DNA of 14,921 nt from Bacillota bacterium (GCA_023409835.1 JAEYQV010000075.1:1-14921), one strand, 5' to 3'. Counted from the first letter of the stretch, positions 1 through 7,524 are shown. Numbers and translations are program-made. Notes: a model not told the origin generated them from the sequence alone.

Positions 1-2882
1 ATCTGGTCCGAGGTAACCGCATCCAGACCACAGCCGAAGGAATTTAACTGTACCATATCGAGGCAGGGTTCTTCCGCTACAAGGGACGCAGCACGGTATA
101 GCCCGGAATTATAGGTCCATTGATCAACCACCCGGAGCTTCTGCTTAAGAGCTGCCAGGTGGGAGATGCTATCCTCGGTCAGTACCGCGAGCCCATAGGA
201 TATGATCAGTTCCGCAATCCCGTGGTTGATTTCCGGATCCACATGATATGGCTTACCGCATAATACAATTCCCCGTTTTCCGTTAGCCTTCAGATACTCT
301 AAGGTCTCTTCCCCCTTCCTGCGCAGATCCTTCTTATATTGTTCCCGCTCCCGGCAGGCCTCAGACACCGCTCTCTTGGCTTCCTTTTCAGTGACTCTGT
401 AATCTGCCAGCTCCTCTGCAATTCTTTTGACCAGGAAATGGCTGTCCTCCAGGGAGAGGAACGGAGAAATGAATTTTACCTGATATCTCTTTAGGGCATC
501 CACATTATTCCGTATCACCTCCGGATAAGAGGTGACAATCGGGCAGTTATAATGGTTTGTTACATTCCGGTACTCCTTCTTCTCATAGACAACGGATGGA
601 TAGAAGATCGTCCTAATTCCCTTATCAATCAGGTCCAGGATATGTCCGTGGCACAGCTTAGCCGGATAGCAGGCTGATTCTGAAGGTATCGTCTCAAGCC
701 CCTTCTCATACAGCTTCTTACCGGAGGGGGAGGACAGTATCACACGGAAGCCCAATGAGGTAAACAGGGTAAACCAGAACGGATAATTCTCATACATATT
801 CAGTACCCGAGGTATTCCGATGGTTCCCCGGTAAGCCTGCTCCTGCTTCAGTGGCTGATAGCCGAAGGTTCTCCGGTATTTGTATTCATACAGATTGGGC
901 AGCTGCTCCTCCTTCGGCTTTAAAAGACCCAAGCCTCTCTCACAGCGGTTCCCTGAGATGAAGCTCTCTCCGTTTGTGAAGCTGTTAACGGTAAGGAGGC
1001 ATTGATTCATACATTTATCACAGCGGCGGCTTGTGGAGGTCATCTGAAAATTCTCCAGGGCTTCGAATGGCAGAAGCTTGGATAATCCTTTACCGTCATC
1101 CCGGTTGCTATCCTGCGACGAAGCCTTGAGCCTCAGCTCTTCTTCATAATGCTCCCTGGCTATCAAGGCTGCACCGAAGGCACCCATTAATCCGGCAATA
1201 TCGGGTCGGACCGCTTCTCTACCGGATATCTTCTCAAAGCTTCGAAGAACCGCATCATTATAGAAGGTCCCTCCCTGGACGATGATGTGGTTTCCTAAGT
1301 CCTTCTCGTTCCTGACCTTAATCACCTTATTTAAAGCATTTTTAATAACGGAATAGGATAAGCCCGCAGACAGATCCGGTATCCCGGCTCCCTCCTTCTG
1401 CGCCTGCTTCACCTTGGAATTCATAAATACGGTACATTTTGTCCCTAGATCGACCGGGGCTTGTGCATAGAGGGCTTCCCTGGCAAAGTCTTCGATCTTC
1501 ATATTTAAGGAGGCTGCGAAACCCTCCAGGAAGGAACCACAGCCTGAGGAACAGGCCTCATTCAGCAGGATGCTGTCGATGGCTCCGTCCTTCATCCGAA
1601 GGCATTTCATATCCTGTCCACCGATGTCCAGAATAAAATCCACTCCGGGCAGGAAGTACTTCGCCGCCTTATAATGGGCGATTGTCTCTATCTCACCGAT
1701 ATCCGCATGCAGGGCAGCCTTCATTAGGGCCTCCCCATAACCGGTTACGGTACATTTTCTTATATAAGCCCCCTTCGGAAGCTTCGAGTAAAGCTCCCTT
1801 AGAACCCCGACCAGCTTATTCAGGGGGTTCCCCTCGTTTCCTCCGTAATAGGAATAAAGGAGCTCTCCTTCCTCTCCGATCAGGGTAAGCTTCGTTGTTG
1901 TGGAGCCTGCATCAATTCCCAGAAACACATCACCTAAGTACCCTTCCAGCTCCTTTCTTCTCACACCGGCCTGTCCATGTCTGGTCTTAAACTCCTCATA
2001 TTCTTCTTCGCTAGCAAATAAGGGCTCCAGCCTCCCTACCTCGTCCTCCTTCCGCTCCGCAATCCCGGCAACCATGGCATTCAGCTTCTTCAGTGACAGC
2101 TTATCCTTCTGCTTTGCGTATAGGGCAGCTCCAATGGCTGCAAAGAGCTGAGAATTCTCCGGACAGATTGCTTTATCCTCCGTAAGCCTAAGGCTTTCGA
2201 TAAACCTTCTTCGCAATTCCGGCAGGAAAAACAAGGGTCCTCCGAGGAACGCCACCTTCCCGTGAATTGGTTTCCCGCAGGCCAGGCCTCCGATGGTCTG
2301 ATTGACCACCGCCTGGAAGATGGAAGCGGCGATGTCCTCCTTCTTTGCTCCTTCATTAAACAGCGGCTGGATATCCGTCTTAGCAAATACACCGCAACGG
2401 GAGGCAATCGGATAGATCACCTGAGCGCTCCCGGCATATTCATTTAACCCGGAGGCATCCGTATTTAACAGGACAGCCATCTGGTCAATAAAAGCTCCGG
2501 TGCCCCCGGCACAGCTGCTGTTCATCCGCTGTTCTACTCCGCCCTGAAGGTAAGTAATCTTCGCATCCTCTCCGCCAAGCTCGATCACCACCTCCGTCTG
2601 AGGAATCAGAGCCTCCACCGCCCCGGTACAGGCAATGACCTCCTGGACGAAGGGAAGCTTAAGCCATTCCGAAACGGATAATCCGCCGGAGCCGGTGATG
2701 CAGACCCGGACCGGAATATCTCCAAGGCTTTGGTAGCATTTCCTGATCAGCTCAATCAGAGTTACCTTCATATCCGAAAAATGTCTTCGATATTCACGAT
2801 AGATAAGGAGGTTGTCCTTATCCAATACCACCAGCTTCACAGTTGTTGAACCGATATCAATTCCTAAACAGTAATTCTTCAT
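1..2882 (-). CDS. 2-hydroxyacyl-CoA dehydratase activase-related giant protein (3' end outside window)
   Basis: 960 codons are visible and the frame is open to the left edge, so the C-terminus is missing; members of this fused family are usually about 1,400 residues. The start ATG (2880-2882) follows AAGGAG at 2892-2897. Two BadF/BcrA-type ATPase modules lie in tandem: phosphate motif GIDIGSTT near residue 7 with C124 (SSCAGGTG) and C163 (SRCGVF), then GIDAGSTTTK from residue 322 with C444/C448 (ACSSGCGSF) and C483 (TKCTVF). In HgdC-type activases such cysteines carry the bridging [4Fe-4S] cluster. A Cys cluster C621/C624/C628 (CDKCMNQC) and a DUF2229-like region with C738/C744 follow, leading into an HgdB-like part. 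Known single activases use ATP to push a low-potential electron into (R)-2-hydroxyacyl-CoA dehydratases. The substrate of this fused class is not established, and no dehydratase subunit genes are adjacent here. Confidence 0.9.
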   Translation of the reverse strand, partial: MKNYCLGIDIGSTTVKLVVLDKDNLLIYREYRRHFSDMKVTLIELIRKCYQSLGDIPVRVCITGSGGLSVSEWLKLPFVQEVIACTGAVEALIPQTEVVIELGGEDAKITYLQGGVEQRMNSSCAGGTGAFIDQMAVLLNTDASGLNEYAGSAQVIYPIASRCGVFAKTDIQPLFNEGAKKEDIAASIFQAVVNQTIGGLACGKPIHGKVAFLGGPLFFLPELRRRFIESLRLTEDKAICPENSQLFAAIGAALYAKQKDKLSLKKLNAMVAGIAERKEDEVGRLEPLFASEEEYEEFKTRHGQAGVRRKELEGYLGDVFLGIDAGSTTTKLTLIGEEGELLYSYYGGNEGNPLNKLVGVLRELYSKLPKGAYIRKCTVTGYGEALMKAALHADIGEIETIAHYKAAKYFLPGVDFILDIGGQDMKCLRMKDGAIDSILLNEACSSGCGSFLEGFAASLNMKIEDFAREALYAQAPVDLGTKCTVFMNSKVKQAQKEGAGIPDLSAGLSYSVIKNALNKVIKVRNEKDLGNHIIVQGGTFYNDAVLRSFEKISGREAVRPDIAGLMGAFGAALIAREHYEEELRLKASSQDSNRDDGKGLSKLLPFEALENFQMTSTSRRCDKCMNQCLLTVNSFTNGESFISGNRCERGLGLLKPKEEQLPNLYEYKYRRTFGYQPLKQEQAYRGTIGIPRVLNMYENYPFWFTLFTSLGFRVILSSPSGKKLYEKGLETIPSESACYPAKLCHGHILDLIDKGIRTIFYPSVVYEKKEYRNVTNHYNCPIVTSYPEVIRNNVDALKRYQVKFISPFLSLEDSHFLVKRIAEELADYRVTEKEAKRAVSEACREREQYKKDLRRKGEETLEYLKANGKRGIVLCGKPYHVDPEINHGIAELIISYGLAVLTEDSISHLAALKQKLRVVDQWTYNSGLYRAASLVAEEPCLDMVQLNSFGCGLDAVTSDQ

Positions 2883-2904
2883 GCTCCATACTCCTTAGCA
2901 ACAT

Positions 2905-2921
2905 ACCCGACATAGTCGGGT
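2905..2921. promoter_or_regulatory. 7-bp palindrome in the 5' region of the activase gene
   Basis: ACCCGAC-ATA-GTCGGGT is a perfect inverted repeat with a 3-base centre, lying 7 bases upstream of the AAGGAG ribosome site of the activase gene. It could be a hairpin in the mRNA leader or a protein-binding site. No U-tract follows on either strand, so it is not a terminator. Confidence 0.45.
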
Positions 2922-2935
2922 GCAGATGTGATAAG

Positions 2936-2962
2936 GATAATTCTGGTTTTTTCAGAATTATC
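2936..2962. promoter_or_regulatory. 10-bp inverted repeat upstream of the activase gene, operator-like
   Basis: GATAATTCTG, seven spacer bases and CAGAATTATC form a perfect 10+10 inverted repeat. Neither strand has a U-run after the second arm, so termination is unlikely. Its place 54-80 bases upstream of the activase start fits an operator or a structured leader. I could not identify a convincing -35/-10 pair for the activase gene in 2963-3020; CATAAT in the reverse complement near 2975 is the best -10 but lacks a good -35. Confidence 0.45.
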
Positions 2963-3016
2963 TTCACACTTATGTATTATGTACAAGTAAAGGGAAATCA
3001 TGCAGCCCGCTCAAAA

Positions 3017-3103
3017 CGCAAAAAAAGAAAACCGGACACCTCATCGAACGGCCGATCACAGCGGTACTGTATCAGCAGTTTAAGGTAAGGTCTGGTTTTC
3101 TTT
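3017..3103 (-). terminator. Intrinsic terminator with a large branched apical region, ending the sensor/ABC operon
   Basis: In the minus-strand RNA, AAAGAAAACCAGAC (3103-3090) pairs with GTCCGGTTTTCTTT (3037-3024) over 14 bases with one mismatch, and a run of U follows (3023-3020, on top of the U-rich arm). The stem begins 22 bases after the stop codon of the ATPase gene. The 52-base interior can itself fold: ACAG/CTGT (4 bp), ATCG/CGAT around CGGCCG, and ACCT/AGGT near the base. So the closing stem resembles a terminator, but the loop is far longer than usual. Confidence 0.6.
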
Positions 3104-3125
3104 CTTGTTATTACTATAATTCTTA

Positions 3126-3809
3126 CTATTTCGTCAGATCCAGGTTGATTCTTCCGTCCTTGATCTCAACGATACGATCCGCTTTCTCTGCAATCCTGCG
3201 GTCGTGGGTTATAATAACGAAGGTCGTTCCGAACTCCTCATTGATACTGCGGAGCAGTTCATAGATATTCTCCGTGGAATCTGAATCCAGATTGCCCGTA
3301 GGTTCATCCGCCAGGATCAGCTTCGGGTTGTTAATCAGAGACCTGGCGATAGCAGTTCTCTGCTGTTGGCCTCCGGACATTCTGGTAGCCAGGTTATTCT
3401 TCACCTTTTCCAGTCCGACAAGCTTTAACAGCTCCTCTGCCCGCTCCTTAATCTCCTTTGTTATCCTGTCATTCTGAATTCGGTAAGGCATCAATACATT
3501 CTCCAGAGCGGTAAACTCCGGCAGCAGATAGTGGAACTGGAATACGAAGCCGATGGTACGGTTTCTTAAATCCGCCAGCTGATTGGCCGACATATCCTTC
3601 ACATTCGTGCCCCCGATCAGGATTTCCCCCGAAGTGGGCTTATCCAGGGTACCAATGATATTTAACAGTGTACTTTTGCCACTGCCCGACTGTCCGATGA
3701 CAGAATTAAAGGAATGCTCTGCAAATGCCAGATTGATATCATACAGCACCTGAGTTTTGACTTCCTGCCCATAGATCTTGTTAATATTCTTAAGCTCAAG
3801 TATATTCAT
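3126..3809 (-). CDS. LolD/MacB-type ABC transporter ATP-binding protein
   Basis: A 227-residue, complete ABC ATPase. It has Walker A GQSGSGKST (39-47), Q-loop in FQFHYLLPEFTALENV (from 90), signature MSGGQQQR (144-151, Met replacing the usual Leu), Walker B LILADEP (164-170) with D-loop GNLD, and H-loop His202. The QFH-LLPEFTALENV stretch is typical of the LolD branch of the MacB/LolD family, which powers extrusion of lipoproteins, peptides or lipids from the outer face of the membrane. The start ATG is preceded by GGGAGGGGAG. It is the last gene of a three-gene operon, 15 bases after the permease stop codon, with its ribosome site reaching into that gene's end. The substrate cannot be read from sequence; a Gram-positive cell has no outer-membrane lipoprotein route. 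Confidence 0.93.
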   Translation of the reverse strand: MNILELKNINKIYGQEVKTQVLYDINLAFAEHSFNSVIGQSGSGKSTLLNIIGTLDKPTSGEILIGGTNVKDMSANQLADLRNRTIGFVFQFHYLLPEFTALENVLMPYRIQNDRITKEIKERAEELLKLVGLEKVKNNLATRMSGGQQQRTAIARSLINNPKLILADEPTGNLDSDSTENIYELLRSINEEFGTTFVIITHDRRIAEKADRIVEIKDGRINLDLTK

Positions 3810-3824
3810 CTGTTCTCCCCTCCC

Positions 3825-4991
3825 TTAGCTATTTCGAATAATGTCAATCGGATTTAATTTCGAGGATTTTACTGCCGGCACCAAGGCTGCCAGAGCAGAG
3901 GATATCACCGCAATCGCTCCGCTGACCGCTATAAAGGAGGTGCTTATGTATAGCTGAACCACCGGCGTTCCATCCGGATTTACAGCAAATTTAGTAAATG
4001 CCAGAGATAATCCGAGACCCAGAAGGATTCCGAGAATCGCTCCAAAGAAACCGAGAATTAAGCCCTCTGACAGAAAGATAAAGCCTGCCGGAGCGTTTCG
4101 TATTCCCATAGCCTTCAATATACCGATCTGTTTGGACTTCTGAAGGACGGTAATTGCCAGTACACTGGCTATTCCAAGCACCACGGAGATCAGAACAAAT
4201 ATCTGGATCATGATGCTGGAGATACTCTGTCCCTGCAGTCCACTCAGCAGCTGTTCGTTCTGGGCCTTCCACTGGTCCACCTTAAGCTGTTTGCTTCTAA
4301 GATAATCCTTCAGCCTGCCTGCTATCTCATCCGTTGTAAACACTGCAGAGTCCTTTACCTGAAGCTCAACGGAAGTAATGCTTCCCCCGGCATTGAAGAT
4401 ATCCTGGGCTGATTCCAGCGTGGTAATTCCCCAGCTCTTATTCAGGCTGGTCACCTTCAAATCAAAGAAGCCCACGATCTTACATTCCACCTGCTTCTGT
4501 TCCGTCGTTGTTACGTTAACCGTATCCTGCAGACGGAAGCCATATTCCTCCTTCAGATCGATGCCAAGAAGAATCTCGTTGGCCTTCTTCGGATAGGTAC
4601 CCTCCGTGATGCGGTCAAACAGGTGATATATCCCGTCCGCCTGCTCCGGCTCTAAACCGCGAATCAGGATGGATTGTGAATTACCGCCGAACTCCATAAA
4701 GGCAGGGAAGTCTGCTGCGGGAGATATCGCCGTAATGTCGCTGTCAGCAGTCTTAAGCTTCTTGAGAAGTTCCTCATAATCCGTTATTTTCTTATCCTCC
4801 GTAAGGGAGGTTATCGTAATCTGAGAGGAGTTTCCTATGGTTTTATCCACGAGTCCCTTCTGAAGTCCCTGAATTAAGGAACCAATAAAGATCTGTACGG
4901 ATACGCCGATGGCGATACCGGTAATAATCAGCAGGGTTTGTCCAAGGTTGGACTTTAAGAATCTGGTTGCAATCCGAAGGCCTAATCTCAT
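3825..4991 (-). CDS. LolC/MacB/FtsX-type ABC transporter permease
   Basis: 388 residues with classic MacB/LolCE topology: N-terminal transmembrane helix (about 17-40), a large extracytoplasmic MacB_PCD-like domain (about 45-255), then three helices (about 258-284, 302-333, 350-373). The cytoplasmic coupling stretch KQIGILKAMG (287-296) and the C-terminal VPAVKSSKLNPIDIIR are standard FtsX-family features. It is the membrane partner of the ATPase encoded 15 bases downstream and probably works as a homodimer, since only one permease gene is present. Its ATG overlaps the TGA of the upstream cobalamin-binding gene as ATGA (4991-4988), indicating translational coupling. No adaptor (MacA-type) protein is encoded alongside. 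Substrate unknown. Confidence 0.9.
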   Translation of the reverse strand: MRLGLRIATRFLKSNLGQTLLIITGIAIGVSVQIFIGSLIQGLQKGLVDKTIGNSSQITITSLTEDKKITDYEELLKKLKTADSDITAISPAADFPAFMEFGGNSQSILIRGLEPEQADGIYHLFDRITEGTYPKKANEILLGIDLKEEYGFRLQDTVNVTTTEQKQVECKIVGFFDLKVTSLNKSWGITTLESAQDIFNAGGSITSVELQVKDSAVFTTDEIAGRLKDYLRSKQLKVDQWKAQNEQLLSGLQGQSISSIMIQIFVLISVVLGIASVLAITVLQKSKQIGILKAMGIRNAPAGFIFLSEGLILGFFGAILGILLGLGLSLAFTKFAVNPDGTPVVQLYISTSFIAVSGAIAVISSALAALVPAVKSSKLNPIDIIRNS

Positions 4992-5644
4992 ACTCCCACC
5001 CCGCCTTCTGCAATCCTTAAGATATCCTCATAGCTACGGGCATAGTAATCCGCGCCGACCAGCTTATATTTTTCTGCGTCATCATGAAAGGCATAGCCGC
5101 CGACTACGATTTTCAAGGGATATCCCAATGCTTTCTTCAATTCATCAATCATTTTCTTGGCAGCAAACATGTTATAATAATTACTGACACTGATAGCTAC
5201 CACCTCCGGACGTATCACATCGACCGCATTGTAAAAATCCCTGTAGGGTGTACTGCTGCCGACATAGATGGCCTGATAGCCACAGATTGTGAAGAAATCT
5301 GCTACCATCCTTGCTCCAAGATCATGATACTCCTCCGGTGGACATAATACGGCAACCGTCCCCTTGGCTGAAGGGTTCTGCTCGTTTCGTTTACTCAGGA
5401 TATAGGGATAACAGCATTCTACAATGGTTCTGACCATTGCCGTCTTAACATGCTCCTTCCAGATACAGATTCGTTTATCCTCCAGCTCACACTGCATATG
5501 GTTTAACATCGGAGCCAAAACCTGCTCATATAGCCTGATTACATCAATTTCACCGGCTTTTAATTGCTCCAGTATGTAGGTGACGGCTTTTTCCTTATTC
5601 TCCTCCTTAAAATACTGGTAAAACTGTTCATAGATTTGATCCAT
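4988..5644 (-). CDS. Free-standing cobalamin (B12)-binding sensor-like protein
   Basis: 218 residues. The N-terminal half (about 1-85) is helical and resembles the B12-binding-2 cap of CarH/LitR-type photoreceptors, including the Glu-His pair in IWKEHVKTA (E64-H65). The C-terminal Rossmann half (about 95-215) has EYHDLG (E105-x-H107-x-x-G110), the lower-ligand motif of corrinoid-binding domains, then SVSN (152-155) and VGGYAF (181-186). No helix-turn-helix and no methyltransferase partner are visible, so it looks like a stand-alone sensor or antirepressor-like module. Start choice: ATG at 5644 follows GGAGG with 7 bases between; an in-frame ATG at 5725 lies upstream of the promoter and is excluded. 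It is first in an operon with an ABC exporter and overlaps the permease gene by 4 bases. B12 binding is inferred from motifs. Confidence 0.85.
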   Translation of the reverse strand: MDQIYEQFYQYFKEENKEKAVTYILEQLKAGEIDVIRLYEQVLAPMLNHMQCELEDKRICIWKEHVKTAMVRTIVECCYPYILSKRNEQNPSAKGTVAVLCPPEEYHDLGARMVADFFTICGYQAIYVGSSTPYRDFYNAVDVIRPEVVAISVSNYYNMFAAKKMIDELKKALGYPLKIVVGGYAFHDDAEKYKLVGADYYARSYEDILRIAEGGVGV

Positions 5645-5680
5645 ACAGGTACCTCCGTAGCAATAGTTAAATCTTACTAA

Positions 5681-5709
5681 ATTATAACATATATCTCTAT
5701 AATTGAAAA
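5681..5709 (-). promoter_or_regulatory. Sigma-A promoter of the B12-sensor/ABC operon
   Basis: Read on the minus strand: TTTTCA (5709-5704), 17-base spacer, TATAAT (5686-5681). The -10 is perfect; the -35 matches 4 of 6. Transcription would begin near 5674, leaving a leader of about 30 bases, too short for a cobalamin riboswitch. Confidence 0.75.
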
Positions 5710-5715
5710 TAGAGA
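5694..5715. promoter_or_regulatory. Inverted repeat overlapping the -35 box (operator candidate)
   Basis: TCTCTAT (5694-5700) and ATAGAGA (5709-5715) are perfect 7-bp arms separated by 8 bases. They cover the spacer and -35 element of the operon promoter, the position expected for a repressor or MerR/GntR-type regulator site. No regulator gene lies next to it within the operon. Confidence 0.5.
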
Positions 5716-5751
5716 CGCAGTACATAAAGATGATATGATAATCCTTTCTTT

Positions 5752-5781
5752 ATCCTGTCTGCGAGGTACCCATCCTGTCCG
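5752..5781. repeat. Direct repeat with 20-bp periodicity upstream of the operon promoter
   Basis: ATCCTGTCTG (5752-5761) and ATCCTGTCCG (5772-5781) match at 9 of 10 positions and are exactly 20 bases apart, about two helical turns, starting 43 bases upstream of the -35 box. Such spacing is typical of activator half-sites, but chance cannot be excluded for a pair this short. Confidence 0.3.
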
Positions 5782-5814
5782 GAGCGTTTTCATATACGGG
5801 AAAGTGTGTCTTAT

Positions 5815-5860
5815 GAATAAAGCCTCCATACTTTCCGGTATGAATGGAAAGCATGGGGGC
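5815..5860 (-). terminator. Intrinsic terminator downstream of the chitinase gene
   Basis: Arms at 5846-5860 and 5822-5836 pair over 15 positions with one mismatch and one G-U, around a 9-base loop. In the minus-strand RNA the stem is followed by UUUAUUC, a modest U-tract. It starts 12 bases after the chitinase stop codon and separates that gene from the B12-sensor operon. Confidence 0.7.
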
Positions 5861-5871
5861 TAGAACTGTCG

Positions 5872-7410
5872 TTATCTTAAACCATTGTATAAGGTAGACA
5901 ACAGTACTCTGTCCGGATCCTGGGAAAGCTCCCAGATCATCCCACCGGCCAGGTCCTTGTCCACTATGTACTGTGCTTTCAATGCCATGGATTGTTCATC
6001 CTCATAGGTGATGAAGGTAGAGCCGTTAAATAACCAGGGCACCATCGATTCCGGATGGAAATACCGGATCATGGTCGGATCCTTCAGATAATTCGCAGCT
6101 ATATTAGCATAACTGATGGAAGCACTGCCGGAATAGGTCTGATATAATCCGTGGTTTATATTCGCAGCTGCCTTAAAGATATAACCATAGAAGGGAACCC
6201 CCATGACCAGCTTCTCCTTCGGAAATCCCGCATTTAACCATGCATTGATGCTTTGGTCCACACTCCATTTATATTGCGGGGAAGAATCACTATTGCCATA
6301 CAGCGGAGCGTTGAAATCCGTATAAGTATCCCAGGTTCCATGGATATCATATGTCATGACATTGGCATACTCCACATATTGATGAAGGCTTCCAATTTCA
6401 ACATTATTTACATACCAGCTGCCGGATGCTCCTGCAATGGTAAGAATGTAATGCTTTCCATCCATCTGCCCTCTTGCATCCAGTTTTTCTCTCAATTTCT
6501 TCAAAAGTAACGTAAAGTTCTGCTTATCCTCAGGTCTTCTAATATTCGTTGACAGACCTCCGCTGACCGGATATTCCCAATCAATATCCACTCCGTCAAA
6601 GCCATATCGTACGATGAAATCCACACAGCTGTCCGCAAAGGTATTTCTGGAGGTCTCCGTAAGTGCTGCATCAGAGAATCTGCCGGACCAGGACCAGCCG
6701 CCTACTGATATGACGGTCTTCAGGTTGGGATTCGTACTTTTTAAGGTATTCAGCTTGCTGAAGTTAGCCTGATCCACATCCGGATAACCCAAGGTAACCT
6801 TAAGATCACCTCCGATGTTCGCAAATGCATAATTGATAATAGTCAGCTTGCTTGCATCAATTTGATCCGGGGTATAACCGGAATATGCCGCCCAGGCAGC
6901 ATAATAACCGATGACCTGTTTAGAGGGTACTTGGGTTGGAGTCGGAGTAGATGTCGGCGTAGGTGTCGGTGTCGATGTAGGTGTCTGAGTAGATGTCGGT
7001 GTCGGTGTTGGTGCTGATATAGCCTTTCCTGTAGTAACCTTGATTATATTACTGGTTTTAGATATATTACCTGCACCATCCAAGGCCTTGACATAGAATT
7101 GATATGTAGTAGCCGCAGCCAGACTGTTTATTGTATAGGCAATTCCTGTGGTTCTGCCTATAGATTTTTTGTTCATGTATACTTCATATGCGGTAACTCC
7201 GACATTATCCGTACTTGCATTCCAAGCCAATGAGATAGAGTCAGACCCGACCGTCATTGCCCTAAGTTTCGAGGGTGCCGTTGGCGAAATACGGTCTTTT
7301 TTTGCGGGCTTTGCCGCGTAAACCATGGAGCTGGGAATTGTGGTAAAAATAAGAGCAAATACTAATACAAATATTATCCATTTCTTTTGTTTCATGCCAG
7401 TTTTTATCAT
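5872..7410 (-). CDS. Secreted GH18 chitinase with FN3 module
   Basis: 512 residues. A signal peptide (about 1-32, basic MIKTGMKQKK, hydrophobic core, likely cut after VYA) exports it. A fibronectin type III domain follows (about 41-128), then a Pro/Thr/Ser linker (about 134-162) and a GH18 catalytic barrel (about 165-510). The barrel shows SVGGWS (235-240), the catalytic DGVDIDWEYP (272-281, acid Glu279), MTYDIHG (352-358) and MIWEL (491-495). Family knowledge: GH18 enzymes hydrolyse beta-1,4 GlcNAc linkages by substrate-assisted catalysis, so chitin or related polymers are the likely substrate; endo-N-acetylglucosaminidase or spore-cortex activity is less likely given the domain plan. The ATG follows AAGGAG with 9 bases between. 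Promoter at 7525-7553; monocistronic. Confidence 0.93.
   Translation of the reverse strand: MIKTGMKQKKWIIFVLVFALIFTTIPSSMVYAAKPAKKDRISPTAPSKLRAMTVGSDSISLAWNASTDNVGVTAYEVYMNKKSIGRTTGIAYTINSLAAATTYQFYVKALDGAGNISKTSNIIKVTTGKAISAPTPTPTSTQTPTSTPTPTPTSTPTPTQVPSKQVIGYYAAWAAYSGYTPDQIDASKLTIINYAFANIGGDLKVTLGYPDVDQANFSKLNTLKSTNPNLKTVISVGGWSWSGRFSDAALTETSRNTFADSCVDFIVRYGFDGVDIDWEYPVSGGLSTNIRRPEDKQNFTLLLKKLREKLDARGQMDGKHYILTIAGASGSWYVNNVEIGSLHQYVEYANVMTYDIHGTWDTYTDFNAPLYGNSDSSPQYKWSVDQSINAWLNAGFPKEKLVMGVPFYGYIFKAAANINHGLYQTYSGSASISYANIAANYLKDPTMIRYFHPESMVPWLFNGSTFITYEDEQSMALKAQYIVDKDLAGGMIWELSQDPDRVLLSTLYNGLR
6934..7011 (-). repeat. Pro-Thr linker-coding short repeat inside the chitinase gene
   Basis: An imperfect run of 6-base units encoding alternating Pro-Thr and Pro-Thr-Ser-Thr, residues about 134-159. 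Such linkers separate secreted enzyme modules and are often glycosylated. The units differ at third positions, so it is a degenerate repeat and less slippage-prone than a perfect tract. Confidence 0.75.
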
Positions 7411-7524
7411 TCAAGTAATCTCCTTCTGTTTTGTCTGTGTGTATCAAGTCATCTATGGATGTTTCATAATAGCTTTCGATAACACTACCTGCCGGCTTTT
7501 CATTTCCGACATAATGTATTTATG

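Noticed and set aside
1439..2447. Several plus-strand open frames of 60-85 codons, and a minus frame at 2090-2407, within the activase gene
   Set aside because: They overlap a 960-codon frame with clear family motifs, lack ribosome sites and encode low-plausibility Ser/Pro/Arg-rich sequences; they are shadows.
4988..5725. Longer version of the B12-sensor protein starting at 5725
   Set aside because: The ATG at 5725 is upstream of the -35 box of the operon promoter and has no ribosome site; ATG at 5644 has GGAGG at proper distance.
5645..5760. Cobalamin riboswitch ahead of the B12-binding gene
   Set aside because: The predicted leader is only about 30 bases and no B12-box-like sequence is visible upstream.
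6922..7011. CRISPR-like or VNTR array suggested by short repeated units
   Set aside because: The units encode an in-frame Pro/Thr linker in a secreted enzyme; there are no spacers and no cas genes.
7411..7520. Cyclic-di-GMP (GEMM) riboswitch in the chitinase leader
   Set aside because: The leader is long enough, but the conserved core sequences are not present.
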